A DNA stretch of 27,376 nt. It comes from Basidiobolus ranarum. Lineage: Eukaryota; Basidiobolomycota; Basidiobolomycetes; Basidiobolales. Within the stretch, counting starts at the first letter, position 1. The number at the start of each line of letters is the position of its first letter. Location: positions 1-27,376 of the forward strand of contig JASJQH010006998.1 in assembly GCA_040143965.1 (NCBI GenBank). The letters run 5' to 3'. Position numbers and translations under genes: made by a program. Under the pieces are notes generated by a model. That model saw nothing but the letters and a program-made list of their open reading frames with translations, was not told the origin of the DNA and ran no database searches. Below, piece after piece: positions 1-11,708 of this stretch.

Positions 1-120
1 TCTAAGTTGGTGTCAATATTCTAAGTAAATTCCGATTGAAAATAATTGATAATATCTTAGTGAATTATAAGATAACTAAGTACTAAGCTATATATGACTA
101 TATAGGTGTTTAGGCAATGC
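1..120. repeat. Partial copy of foldback element (one arm)
   Basis: This stretch matches the right arm of the element at 273-1075 in the same orientation: 1-32 resembles 968-999, and the shared block gactatata lies at both 97-105 and 1052-1060. Similarity continues weakly past 120 towards 170. The copy is cut by the window edge, so its other arm is not visible. It also pairs as an inverted repeat with 273-395, the left arm of the neighbouring copy, so the two copies sit about 150 bp apart in tandem. No coding potential is seen. Confidence 0.6.
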
Positions 121-272
121 TAATTTCAACAATGTCAGCTTCCACTACCAATATCTCATAATCTATAGTGTATATTTAGTATGCAATAACTGAAAATAAA
201 ACTTTGTAGTCTTAGGGTAGTGTTCATAGTGTAAATTCAAACTAGATGAATGGGCGGTTTTGGTTGATATAA

Positions 273-1075
273 GCATCGCCTAAACACCTATATAGTCATA
301 TAAAGCTTAGTATTTAGTTATCTTATATTGAACTAAGTTATCCCTCATTATTCTTATAAGGAAATCACTTAGAAGTTCTCAGATATATCTATTTTTTAAA
401 CCTGTGTGAGAAGCCCCAAGCTTTGCACACATGTTTCTAGGACCTTCCTTAACACATTCTACATGTTAGCCTCTTTACATCTTGACAAAAATATAAATGT
501 CAACCTTTTACTCAATATATCAATAAGTTAAAACCACCAATTTCTCTATTTCTCCAAACCACTTCCAACAGGACCCCAAAATTCTTTAATGGCAACAACC
601 CTTATAGCCACAAATTTCTGTGGATAGTCTCTGGAGAAAAAGTGCAACTACTTGATCATATATAAAGGTAGGCACTACAACACTTGTGATATACATGATG
701 CTATATTGAAAACATAGAAATTCTTTAGCTGTGTAGGAGCTATATAATGAAAGTTTAGCTTGGTCCAATTGTTAAAGTATTTGGGAGCTGTAAGAAGTCA
801 TTTGGAGAACTAGAAGAATGGGTGGTTGCCACTTAAAGATATATTGAGTGTAAGTTGACATTTATACTTTTGTCAAGAGGTAAGAAAGGCAATATGGTAA
901 ATATGTTTAAGAATGTCCCAGGAACATGTGCCCAAGGTTTGGGGTCTCTGACACAAGTTTGAGAACTTCTAAGTCGGTCACAGTATTGTAAGTAAATTCT
1001 TCATGTAGATATTGAATGACAATATAGTGAACCTTAGGGAGCTAACTATATGACTATATAGATGCTTAAGCTATG
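273..1075. mobile_element. MITE-like foldback element with long diverged inverted arms
   Basis: The left arm (about 273-590) and the right arm (about 762-1075) are inverted copies of each other. The best-kept end block is ctatatagtcatata at 287-301, mirrored at 1047-1061. Inner blocks also pair: 400-441 with 917-957, and 537-590 with 762-835. By eye the arms are perhaps three-quarters identical, so the insertion is old. The loop (about 590-760) has a 60-codon frame with no recognisable protein, and no transposase is seen. Similarity extends a little beyond both ends, so the exact termini and any target-site duplication are unclear. A non-autonomous DNA transposon (MITE) is the simplest reading; a chance local inversion-duplication is the alternative. 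Confidence 0.6.
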
Positions 1076-1125
1076 TCTTTTTCAGCAACAATGAATATAA
1101 TATCTCTGTATTCTATGTGCTTTAC

Positions 1126-1670
1126 CATTAAAGTATTCAATTCTATTAGTTTCTTCATGTTTATAAGAATCAATAATTCTGCCACCTTCAATACATAAAA
1201 AATTGGGTAGCAAAAGAGTACATAAAGATTGTTCAAATAAGTGACAGATTCAAGTCTATGAACGTCATGGTAGTAGATTGAACCATACCCAGAAATACAG
1301 CCATCTCTGGGTATTCTCCATTGTAGGAGAGGGTGTTTTTCAAGCCTGAATCAGAGTATACACTGATTAAGAGTGGTTAATTTATTCTCTAGTGTAAAAA
1401 AGCACCACGATACTCGACATGATCGGATTTAGGTATATTTTCAAGCATCCTATCCTGACTAATGACAATAAACTCTACTTATGCTTGATTAACCCAAAAA
1501 CCACTTCGCACCAATCAATGAACATCAAGCATCATTTAATCCAAGTCCAAAAGGCGACTCATCTTTTTGATGAGGTGGTCTATATTTGTCTATTGATAAA
1601 GTTATCTCCAAATTGTCGTAGTGCAAGCGTATTTTATAACTGTCTAGATAGAATACGTTTTGTTGGAAAT
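1126..1670. other. Intergenic, upstream of EMC10
   Basis: No gene is recognised. The frame of EMC10 exon 1 stays open upstream to an ATG at 1419, but that extension would place more than 80 unremarkable residues before a good signal peptide. I therefore treat it as upstream or untranslated sequence. Confidence 0.5.
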
Positions 1671-2689
1671 ATGAAAGTTGCCTTCACTTTAGTATTTTCC
1701 TTCCTATGTGCTGGACTGACGGTCAGCGGTGAAACTCTTCAGGTACTTGATATAACTTCTAGTCAAAATTTTTCCTTCATTTCTCTTATCAATTGAGTAA
1801 AATAAAAATATCCAGATCCCTCTAAAACCATCTTCATCTCACTCGTACAGGAGCAAAAACTCGAAATTTGGCATAAAGTGGAAAAGCAAGACGAATATCT
1901 GAAACGTGGAGAGATCATATATACCTTGAACCCTCAAACAGTTGAATATGTGGAAGATGCCAGTTCTTTCCAATTGCAACCCTCGGGCAATAGCCTATAT
2001 AATGTTAAAGTGAACTCTGTGAGTGATGGCTCAAATTCCATAGCCCTCTCCTCTGCTAAGTGGGTAAGATGAAGAACAACGTATTATTAGTATCTCCGGT
2101 ATATTAACGAGTAGCATGTTCTCTCTCGCTTCGTATCATAGTGTATGTTAAAGTCCTCCCAATTTAGTGACAAGTTTACTTTACATTTTGACAAAGAAGG
2201 TAATATAGTTCAACCGAGAAATGGACACTAACGAACTCCTAACAACTAAAACTGACTTCTCTCTATCAAAAGGAAACTTCTTCCATATCGATTACCATCC
2301 TGGTGCTCATAGTTGTGTAGAGGATAGTCAGGTATTATGGATATACGTCTCATGATATTCTCAATATCCAAACTTAATTTGTTTGCACTAGGTCTCTGAA
2401 GTCAAATTCAACACTAGTATTGAGTTGGTGAAGCCATATTACGAACTAAGGTACAATTTCCGTACCTCTTCTCCATTGAATAGTAGTCCTGGCTAACTTT
2501 CTGCTGTTTCATTATTAAACTAGGCCCAAACTTCAACGTATTACAGAAGAAGAGTTGAAGAAAAAGGAAAACTCCGAGTACTCCAACTTCTTCACTAAAT
2601 ATTGGTACATTATTCTCCCTATCGTTCTAGTGTTATTGGTTGGTGGTGGAGACCCTCCTAAAGAAGGAGAAGGGGATGGTGGGCGTTGA
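1671..2689 (+). CDS. EMC10: ER membrane protein complex subunit 10 (EMC10)
   Basis: Subunit of the EMC, the ER insertase for tail-anchored and multi-pass membrane proteins; EMC10 sits on its lumenal side. The model has six exons: 1671-1742, 1851-2063, 2142-2199, 2273-2331, 2392-2450 and 2524-2689. Introns are 60-108 bp, and all phases close to give 208 residues (human about 255). The start MKVAFTLVFSFLCAG is a signal peptide ending near VSG (residue 20). The lumenal domain contains SSQFSDKFTLHFDKEG and then GNFFHIDYHPGAHSC, which match the family patterns LHLDEQGNV and YHPGAH. The C-terminus has FFTKYWYIILPIVLVLLVGG, the hallmark EMC10 membrane segment, followed by a Gly/Glu-rich cytosolic tail as in animal EMC10. 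The next gene lies about 1 kb downstream on the same strand. The family call is strong; the exon 2/3 junction is the least certain. Confidence 0.88.
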
Positions 2690-3714
2690 CATCTTACCAA
2701 ATGCATGCCAATCCTTCTAGCTCTACATTTCTATGCTTGTTCTCAATCAGTACACCAAATACATCCCAGATTTTATTCAAATGCTCTTAGAGCGGTGTTT
2801 ATGTATTAAATTACAATATATCCCGTATGAGAAATAAACCAACGTTGTAATTGACACAGCACATTCTTATCTGGCATTTCACAAGAACGCCGAATACTGA
2901 ACAAATCGATGAATGAGATTTGGCGCAAGTAGGAGATATCCATCGGAAGCACAGATGATTTTGTCAAAGCTATTTAAGGATAATTCTATTTATACACATC
3001 TGCAGAAATAGATGTGATGTGATTTTAGTAACTATGGGAGTTGTTGGCATGCTAAAATATAGGGCGAAAGCTGCAGGATAGTGAATGCCATACATGCTAT
3101 TGGAGCAACATTCAGCTTCATTAGTTATGGCCCCTTAAGCGCCGATATTTGAACAACTGCTTAGACATAGTAATTGTGATATCATGGAAGTTGAGAAACT
3201 AAAGCCAAGGTGTTTCATCGCTTTATCGCCTTATATCTCTAAAGTACTACATTGATTTGAAATGAATATTTGCTGACAACTGTTCCCCGAGATACAGGTT
3301 GAAGCTTAAACGATGAACCGGATAGTTTGGAGTCAAACGCTCTCAGAGATTTTTGTGTGGTACTTCTAGGCTCCTGCTCCTACGTCCTCTCAGTGTTGGG
3401 AACAGTTCACTGTAAATCCTAACTAGTGTTTTGGTGTTATTTAAGAATTCTCAGTTTCATATTGGTTTGTATAAATGATATTGATTAAGATGGTGATAGA
3501 ATATCAGGTGCAAAGAAATATCTTGGCATGCTGTGCCAAAACCAAATTATTTACTAATCGGCATCCTGAATGTTATTATAAGTGCAAATAAATCAATCTG
3601 TGTTTACTATAATATACAAATTTCTTAATAGGCTGGATTGGCATCTACATAAATGACCTGACCTGACACTAAAAGTTAAAAACTCACTCCTAAACCGGCT
3701 CTAGCTATACCAGC
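2690..3714. other. Intergenic between EMC10 and the RhoGAP gene
   Basis: About 1 kb with many stops in all frames and no recognisable domain or RNA gene. It should contain the EMC10 3' untranslated region and the promoter of the RhoGAP gene. No clear TATA box or terminator motif was identified. Confidence 0.5.
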
Positions 3715-6307
3715 ATGTCTGCCACTTACGATTCTCCATATTCCCAAGATGATAGTAATTACCATGAGGGAATAGCCTCAGATTCAGAGCATAGTCAGGA
3801 ATTTCAACATCATCCAATAGAAAGAGACAATTACCACCATGATACCACGGGTGAAGAAACCCTTGATGACCTTGTAGAAGCACTCGCTAATTTGGATGTA
3901 TTTACTTTCAGTTCATACGAACTTATCAATATTTCTTGTACTATTACTAAAGAAAACCTACTCACTCAAAATACAGTGCGGGCTACCCGTTTTGTTGGAC
4001 AAAACAAAGTTATGCATGCTTTCCTACAAGGTAGTAGCTAAAAAGGTTGTCCTGGTTCAGGCATAATTCTTAATCAACTCATTATTTCTCTCTAGGATCT
4101 CGTGCTTTTCTTAAAAAAACGCGCTTTACTTGAGGAAGAATATGGAAAGGGAATGATGAAACTATCTCAACAAATTGCCAAATCAGCTGAAAAGAGTGAC
4201 ATCAAATCTGGGTAAGAACTTAGGGAGCGTTTGTTTTGTATCTATTTTGTACTTTTCTGTTCAACATATTCAATATATTTGAAGAACCTTTGGGGAAAGC
4301 TGGGGAAGCTTTATTCGCTACCATGAGGCTATTGGAGATAATAGATTAAAGTTCTCTTCGACCATAAATGAAGTTAGTGATAATCTATCCGCCGCTTACA
4401 AGGAACACGAAAAATCCCGGAGACAGGTAGGTTTCTAGATTCCATTCTTCTCAGTTTTAAAATGGGAAATATTAACTAGGCTATCTAGCTTAAAGAGAAC
4501 GGATTAAAACTTCAGAAACACTTACATGAGACTGAATCCAACCTGGATAAGGTATAACTTTACTGGTTTCTCGGATTCACATTGCCCTCTTCAATATTCT
4601 AAACCAACCTCTCCTATTAAAGGCGAAGATCAAGTATGCATTGCAAAGCGAGGAATGGGAGCACGCAATTCTTAAGAAGGGCAGTGATAGCATTAGACAA
4701 AAGGGAAGCTCAATTACGAAGTCTGTCGCAAAACCTATGAATATCTTCAAGCAAAACAAGTCCTCTGATCAGGTCGGTCAACATTCAGTTCTATTCAGTA
4801 TCTTTTTTCTTTACTAATAACCTCCATGTTGATTCAGGCGGAAGAGGATGCTCGCCAGAAAGCCAATTCTTCTAAAGATAATTACAAATCTCAACTGGCT
4901 TATACGAACAAAACCAGACAGGAGTATCACACTGTCGAATTACCCCGAATTCTCAAAGTAAATTTGTACAGCAAAGCAATTGTCTTTATCTCCACTGACT
5001 TCCTTCATTTATCCCAACCACTAGTCTCTTAAAGATATCGCATACGAAGCCGTCATCTCCATTCAGTATCACCTAGCCAAATATGCTTTTCACTTCGAGT
5101 CTACAATTCTTGAGGACGGAGTGATCATCGCCCCTCTCAACGAAGGTAAAGAAAATTCTTAAAGCAATGTTGACTTCCACTTCTTACACTATTGCGTCTC
5201 CACTAGATGGAGGTAGAGTGCCGGATCTTAGGTCTCTGGTGGATAGAATCGATAGCGAGGCTGATCTCAAACAGTACATCCATAAGCGTAGTACGAGTGC
5301 CAACCGAGTGGAGAAGAATGAGATACCCTATAACGAATATGCATTGGTACGTGTATCTCATGTTGAATCATATTGAAAACTATTCACTCAACTTCCATCA
5401 TGTTCAATCACTCGCCAGTCTGCCGCCGCCAACTCTATCATCAATCCAAGAAACATCTTTGGTGTAGATCTAGCATATCAACTGGATCGTGACCATGAAC
5501 CTCTACCACCTATATTAGTAAAGTGTGCAGAGGCTATCGAGCATTTCGGTTGGTACTTTTTGGATCACTTACTGCTAAATTCCTCTAATATATCCTGATA
5601 TCTTACAGGTATCAACAGTACCGGAATCTACCGTATATCGGGAACAATCATTCAGATTCAAAAGTTCCGAACTCTTTTCAATCGAGGTTCCTATTCATTT
5701 GATTCTCTAGTGATATCCATTTCGCTAACTAGTTGCTTATGATGTTTAGATAGTAGTCAGGTAGACCTTACTAGTGAGGAAAAAATCGGAGATATCAATA
5801 ATATAACTGGTGTTTTAAAGTTGTTCTTCCGTGAACTTCGTGAACCTCTATACACCGCTGCATTGTCCAACGATTTTATCAATGCTGCCAGTAAGTAAAT
5901 GTTTCTTCATTCCCCTCAACTTGATACTAAATGTTGTGATGTCTAGTGGTTCTTGATGAGATGCAATGTCTATCAACTATGAGTCAATTAATGAGCTATC
6001 TTCCTCCGGCCAACTATCGCACGATGAGATATTTATTTGCGCATCTTCTAAGGTAGTTGATTCGTATATTGATACACTCCTTGTCAACAGCAATCTCACA
6101 TCTAATTAATTATCAATGACTAGAATACAATCCAACCAAGCACGAAATATGATGAGTATTCAGAATTTGGCCATCGTATTCGGACCTACTCTCTTGGCCA
6201 ATCGTCAAGACAAAGATATCAATGTTGATATGAGCTACCAAAGCAAGGTGGTGGAAGTTATGCTTGAAAACTTCAAATATCTATTCGCACGTGATCCAGA
6301 CCAGTAA
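3715..6307 (+). CDS. RGD1: F-BAR plus RhoGAP protein, Rgd1 type
   Basis: GTPase-activating protein that switches off Rho GTPases at curved plasma membrane; yeast Rgd1 acts on Rho3 and Rho4. I model 14 exons: 3715-3897, 3977-4030, 4096-4211, 4285-4426, 4489-4551, 4623-4772, 4838-4957, 5025-5145, 5207-5346, 5419-5548, 5609-5686, 5750-5890, 5947-6052 and 6124-6307. Every phase closes, giving 575 residues (yeast Rgd1 666). The F-BAR half (about residues 50-330) shows FLKKRALLEEEYGKGMMKL, GESWGSFIRYHE and LKENGLKLQKHL. A linker with EIPYNEYAL leads to the RhoGAP domain (about 377-570), with GIYRISGT carrying the catalytic arginine finger at R415, KLFFRELREPLY, and NLAIVFGPTLL near the end. The N-terminal 50 residues are acidic and low-complexity. 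The gene converges on LAT1 with a 659 bp gap. The family is certain; the Rgd1 orthology is likely. Confidence 0.9.
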
Positions 6308-6966
6308 ATTCGGGAATAAACATGAACATATTGATATTCCTTGGCTGTTAATTAGTAATCCTTGGAGTATGTGTAACGAGTGACATGATGGTTATCTAAT
6401 CTTACGTACTTGTACTTTCACCGCTCACTTGTAGTTATATATATAAAGGATGTTGAATATGACCTGACCTTCGACAATACTTTCTACCATTGGAAAATAA
6501 TCGAAAGTGAAAGAAAGATGTAGCACAGCCAGTTGGTGTATATCAAACTTGATTGATATAACTACACACTTGAGAAATCCAAAGATATTTAGCAAATTAG
6601 GAGACTATCGATAGGATTCAATGATTATCAAACGTGGTAGTATGTGATTTGATTAAACTACTAGGTGGAATCTCCCACCCATCCAAATAGAATTCACATC
6701 TAGTAAATCCTGAATGATCGTGTGTTTTGGACCCATGGAAAGGGTGGCAATATTACTAAGTAAATGTAAATATTACAGCATATTTCACTAGCAATTCAAT
6801 ACTAATCCAAAAGATTATGCTTAAGAAGTAATTTTTAATCAGTTGATATGGATACTCTAGAAAGAGAATAAGGAAACACAATGCAGGGAATTTCGTAGTA
6901 TTGCTGGGAAATGGTAGTGAAAAAGAGGGGAAACGTTGGTTAATGTTTAAAATAAATTGTACGAAA
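6308..6966. other. Convergent intergenic spacer (RhoGAP / LAT1)
   Basis: AT-rich spacer between two genes that end towards each other, so it should hold both 3' untranslated regions. No open frame or RNA gene is recognised. Confidence 0.5.
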
Positions 6967-8639
6967 TTACAAAAGCATCTTCAAAGGATTTTCAAGGTAT
7001 TCCTTGAAAGCCTTCAACCATTGAGCTCCAACAGCACCATCAACAACACGATGATCACAAGACAAAGTAACATTCATAACATTACCAACAGCAAATCCGG
7101 ATTCTTTGCTGGAATCAGGAATGATCTTCTTTTGTGTGGCTCCGACAGCAAGAATGCATGATTGAGGTGGGTTAATGATGGCGGTGAAGGAGTTGATACC
7201 GAACATACCCAAGTTGGAGATGGTGAAGCTGCCACCTTGGTATTCTTGAGGTTTCAATTCGTTGTTTCTAGCCTTGTTTACAAGTTCCTTAACGGTTTTA
7301 GAGATAGAAGCCAAGCCTCTGGCATCAGCGTTTTGAACAATGGGGGTGATCAAACCGGAAGGAGTGGCAGTAGCAATGGAGATATCAGCAGCCTTAAATT
7401 GTCTAATGAAATCACCATACCAAGCACTATTAACTTCAGGGATATCCTTAAGGGCACAAGCAGAAGCCTTAACAACAAAGTCGTTGACAGATAGCTTATA
7501 TTGGTCATTTGCCTGCTTGTTGAGGACCTCGCGCAATTTAAGAACCTTATCCATGTTGACTTCATTGGACAAGTAGTAGTGAGGGATAGTTTGCTTGGAT
7601 TCGGTTAGTCTAGCAGCAATAACCTTTCTCATGTTACTAACAGGAATATCAGTGTAGTTTCCAGAGGAGACTTCAGGAGTGGCGGCTTGCACAACGGGAG
7701 ATGGAACAAATCCTTCAATATCAGCCTTAACAATTCTTCCATTGGGACCAGTACCCTTTACTTGAGATAACTCAATTCCTCCTTCCTTGGCTAATTTTTT
7801 GGCCAAAGGACTGGCGAAAATGCGGTCACCAGATGGGGCGGAAGTGGTAGGAGCAGAGGTGGAGGAAGGAGCGGGCTTTTCTTGGGCCTTAGGCTCTTCT
7901 GGCTTGGATTCAGCAACAGGGGCAGGGGCAGCAGCAGCAGCAGAACATTCCTCAAGAACGTAGTCCTTGAATTTTTCAACATCTTCTTTGTTTTCAACCA
8001 TGATGGCAATTGGGGTGTTGATGGAAACATCCTTGGCACCACTGTCAATGAAAATCTTGGCTAAGAAACCTTCATCTTGGCATTCAAAGTCCATTTGAGC
8101 CTTATCAGTTTCGATTTCAACCAAGACATCACCGGGGACGATTTCGTCACCGATTTGCTTACGCCAAGTACCAATGTTGCCAGAGGTCATAGTAGGAGAA
8201 AGAGCAGGCATGTTAATCTTGGTATGAGCAGGAAGAGCTATAGTAAGTAACTGAAGTTAGCGAGGAGATAGGGAGGAAAGAAAAGATGAAAAACAATTAC
8301 CATCTGAGCTATAAGCGCGAACCAAGACAGAGCGAATGGAGGAAGGAACGGCTGAACGCAAGAGATGAACAGTTTGTCTAAAAGTTGGCAGATGTGAGTA
8401 AGATGTTGTTTGTATGAAAGAGTAGTGCTTTTGAACTCAGAGGTATTTGAGTATATTGTAGAGGTCATAGCTTCTTTCTACTGAAATAGTAAGAAAAGTA
8501 CTTACGTGGCGGTAGACAAATGTCTGGCAGATTTAATTACAGCTCTAGTGGCATGAATAGCAGGGACGGCACGGGCAACGTTCAGACCGCTTCTGGGACA
8601 AGCTCTTAACAAAACGGGAACTCTTTTAATAGCAGACAT
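6967..8639 (-). CDS. LAT1: Dihydrolipoyl acetyltransferase, E2 of pyruvate dehydrogenase
   Basis: Mitochondrial E2 core enzyme that transfers acetyl groups from its lipoyl arm to CoA. It has three exons: 8506-8639, 8301-8377 and 6967-8237; introns of 128 and 63 bp start GTAAGT and GTAATT. The protein is 493 residues (yeast Lat1 482). Residues 1-70 are Arg/Ser-rich with few acids (MSAIKRVPVLLRACPRSG, then SIRSVLVRAYSSD), a typical matrix-targeting presequence. A single lipoyl domain follows (about 79-160), with the lipoylation site ETDKAQMDFE at K116. Next are an Ala/Pro-rich hinge and the E1/E3-binding domain (ASPLAKKLAKEGGIELSQV, then GTGPNGRIVKADIE). The catalytic domain ends with SCDHRVVDGAVGAQWL, with the active-site His near residue 466. 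It is complete with no missing key residue. Translation of exon 2 in another frame gives a hydrophobic peptide that is not real. Confidence 0.95.
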
Positions 8640-8728
8640 GGTGTGGGGAAGGTACGAAAGGAAAAAGCAAAGCTATTAAAACTATAACACCGCCAGGTTT
8701 GTAACAAAATGTAATTTTTTTTTACCGA

Positions 8729-8736
8729 TATTTATA
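8729..8736 (-). promoter_or_regulatory. Possible TATA box of LAT1
   Basis: On the minus strand this reads TATAAATA, about 90 bases before the LAT1 ATG. A run of A (coding strand) lies between them. The position suits a core promoter, but in an AT-rich genome this could be chance. Confidence 0.35.
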
Positions 8737-9319
8737 AGATCCAATTGTTGGATACACTAGATTAATTTAAGCTACTCTATATCCGCAAATCTACGCCCCA
8801 CTTTTGGGAGAAATCTGCTTACGGAAAGTGCCGGGGCATTTAATGTTACCATCACCAACATGGTGATGTGGCTCGAATTTGAACCTCCTCACCTTGTTGC
8901 TGACATTTCATGATGCTAGAAGAGGGCCCTTGCTTCCTCCAAGCAATGAATGCCAGATGCTGTACTTTCAATACGAGCAGCGTGTGCCTGAACTTTGTTA
9001 GCTACTTTTTGAATTGGCGATGTTGATCATGATATTGAAGATCCAGATGGCCACGATATACTGAAGGATCCTACCTTTGACTGCTTTTGGATATAGTCCT
9101 GTGCCACGAACTACATCGCTTTAACGAGGGCTCAGCTGAGCCTTTGATACTGGAATTATAGAAAACTGGGCTTAAGAGCCTCTCCATCATTATTAGTGAG
9201 TATTCCAGGGATGCGGAGCTCAGCTGCCGAAGCTTTGCTTCGCTTCATGAGGTCCAGTCTTCCCAGTTCTGCGATCTGATGTGGTTCAGTCAGGTTAAAA
9301 AACCATGGTGACGGATTTG
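8737..9319. other. Intergenic upstream of LAT1
   Basis: No intact gene. Short open pieces on the plus strand near 8990-9080 and a 60-codon minus-strand frame at 9156-9338 have no recognisable family. The region may contain the decayed front part of the relic that follows. Confidence 0.4.
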
Positions 9320-9790
9320 ATTTGCCACTAATTGCCACTCAACAGCCATCCAATCAAAACTCCGTCGAGCGGTAATTACCCCATTTGTGTGGCGTACGTC
9401 CTCTCCCTAGTATCTCCGTAGTGGGGAAGATAATCAGAACTTACCCCGCTTTTCTTTCATCTACCTGGACTAATGATTGCGATGATTTCTTTGTACAAGA
9501 TGCCAGTGAAATCTACATCCATCTCGTCTCTGTACACCTTGATATTAAGCTGAAGGGATTAGATTGATAATCGATTTACGCAGCCTACTAGAAAGCGACT
9601 TGAAAATACCGTTGATCCTCACATCCTTGTTCTCATGTACTATTATCGGATAGTTGTGAGATTGGGAATATTTTACTTGGATTTACTGGGGAACCCAATC
9701 AATCTGGGCAAATGGAATATCCATGATTTGATTAGCCATGCTGAGACTGCTATGATTTTCCGAAATCCCTCCAATAATCTGGTGAAATAA
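9320..9790 (+). pseudogene. Decayed relic resembling fungal transcription-factor middle domain
   Basis: Several plus-strand pieces in different frames, in the right order, resemble the middle homology region of fungal Zn2Cys6 regulators (Fungal_trans). They are an AIQSKLRRAVITPFVWR piece (the usual RRRVWW step), then TNDCDDFFVQDAS (like the DEDCDVxxP step), then an open 75-codon stretch at 9563-9790 with ILVLMYYYRIVVRLGIF (like the YYxxxIxLHRP helix) and LISHAETAMI. Stops and frame changes separate them, so this is no working gene. Further weak open sequence continues to about 10150. No Zn2Cys6 cluster was found. The assignment is by eye and the similarity is modest. Confidence 0.38.
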
Positions 9791-11708
9791 ATACACGATA
9801 GGAAGCTCATACAAATGAGGATTATCGGGCATGAATCTTGTGACACCAACACATATTGCCTATTGGAAATTATTTAGATGCATGAGCTATCTGATGAAAG
9901 TCTGATCATTCGCCAACCTAGAAGAATGGCCTAATTTTCAGCAAGTGTGATTTTTCCAACTGCAAAGCAAGTGGTTGTAGTCTGATCTCCGATAAACCCT
10001 GGACAGAGCTCTGGATGAGGATTCAAGTTGGAATCGAGCGAATCAGCAATTAGCAAATAGATCTCTTCTGTGTTTTGCTCTGCTTGGCGCTTGTATGTTT
10101 AAAATATTTAATCAAGCAATCCAAACTGGCGATTGCTGCTATATGTAGTATCATTGATGTTGAGGTTAACAAATTTGTATATATAAAGAACACAGGGAAG
10201 CACTACTTGGTATATAAGCAAAATGGCTTAATTATATTCCATCTATTTTAGTGTGCACATCTTCAGAAGGAATGAAGGAAGCCAAATATCAGGATGTATT
10301 CTGGAGATAAGCTGCCTTAAAAGAATCCTCAACAATACAAAATCAGATTTCCATGTGTATTTTAAGTATATTTGAGTAGTCAAGCTACAATTCCAGTGCA
10401 ATCATAGAAACCCAGTATATATTTACCTTTCGATTTATAAGCATACTCAATTTTGGTTGAGTAATCTCAACACTACCAAACCAGTTGAGTTAGAATGCTA
10501 CCTTCAATTACATTCAAGATTCTACTGATCTAAGGTTTATACAAAATCACTGTCAACGCGCCAGAAATTGCAAAAAAACATTCTGATCATGTGATCCACC
10601 TCTTGTTGGCATCACAGTACACATGAGCTTTTAACAGATAGATAAAGGTAGAGAGTTCGACAGACTCGAAATATCTGGGTTGATCGATGTTTGAATCCAG
10701 AATGAATTGATCGATAATGCCCATAACATCATTTATGGTTATTAGAATAGCAATCCAGTTTATACAATAAATGTGGTAAGTGTGAGGTGATTATCTCTGT
10801 CGTTAGCAAAGAGGTTCAATGAGTAAATTGCCCTGATCAAGCCCTACAAATCAATGAAGATTTGTAAATATTACTGGATGTATAGTCAGAATGCAAGAAT
10901 ATACGTGATGTAAACATAAGGACAGAGAGTGACTTTATTGATCTACAAATAAACATAGCAGGGGCCATATAGTAATATGACTTAGTTGGAAGAGCTGAAT
11001 TTTTATTTGCACCATGCAGTGGGATTCGCTAAGGAAATGATAATCAATGTATACAGTTGAGGTGCATCATTTGTATATTAGGCAAGTCTAAATTGTGGCT
11101 ACCCATCCGAGATGCGAACATACACAATATGTATTACTCCTTAGTAAGCTCTGGCTAACATAACCTTAAATAGCCACCTGTCACTATTAGGAAACTGTGG
11201 AAGGGTTACCAAATACAATAAGGGCGTGGCTCATCCTTTGTGTAATTATAATGAAACGAGTCTTCGGAATTGGAATATGCTATATTCTTGGTGTTATGTC
11301 CAAGATTAGACCTATTATGACATCTTTAATTCATATCCACACAAAACCCAAATGAAACTGGGTCATTACTGAATTTCAAAATAGGAGGTAAAGTCACATT
11401 CTTGTATGATAATAATAAATCTTCAATACGTATCTACCACAATTGAAGAGCCAGGAAACACGTATTTTTGCCATATGATTGTATCACTTAGACCACATCA
11501 TTAGATGATATTTATTGTACTAAAATACATATAAAATGCGTTCTCTCTAACCGGTAACAAACAAAAAAGAAAGACATGAAAAAATGAAGTAACTGATACT
11601 ATTTAACTTCAGAAGTTCCCAGAGAATGAATACTCTTTAGAATAGATCATTTACTATATAGCGAATAGAATCGAAATTCGTTCTACTGTAAAGTATGCTG
11701 AAGTTTCT
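9791..11708. other. Long AT-rich intergenic region
   Basis: About 1.9 kb without a gene I can support. The first 360 bp may continue the relic upstream: an open piece near 10000-10150 contains QQLANRSLLCFALLGACMF. The rest has frequent stops in all frames and no clear repeat or RNA gene. The end nearest 11708 should carry the 3' untranslated region of the transporter gene. Confidence 0.45.

Noticed and set aside
586-768. 60-codon minus-strand frame in the loop of the foldback element
   Set aside because: No transposase motif or family resemblance; length is expected by chance in this loop.
1419-1670. In-frame upstream extension of EMC10 from an ATG at 1419
   Set aside because: It would bury the signal peptide behind more than 80 residues with no EMC10 likeness; the start at 1671 fits the family.
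3653-6470. Same 12-mer atgacctgacct at 3653-3664 and 6459-6470, flanking the RhoGAP gene
   Set aside because: The flanking bases do not match, and the gene has old introns, so it is not an inserted segment; most likely chance.
7162-7494. 110-codon plus-strand frame opposite LAT1
   Set aside because: Antisense shadow of the catalytic domain of LAT1; no family match of its own.
8238-8468. Hydrophobic 76-codon minus-strand frame upstream of LAT1 exon 3
   Set aside because: It reads LAT1 intron 1, exon 2 and intron 2 in the wrong frame; correct phase gives a mitochondrial presequence.
8860-8895. tRNA B-box-like sequence ggttcaaattc on the minus strand
   Set aside because: No T-arm pairing, A box or acceptor stem could be found around it.
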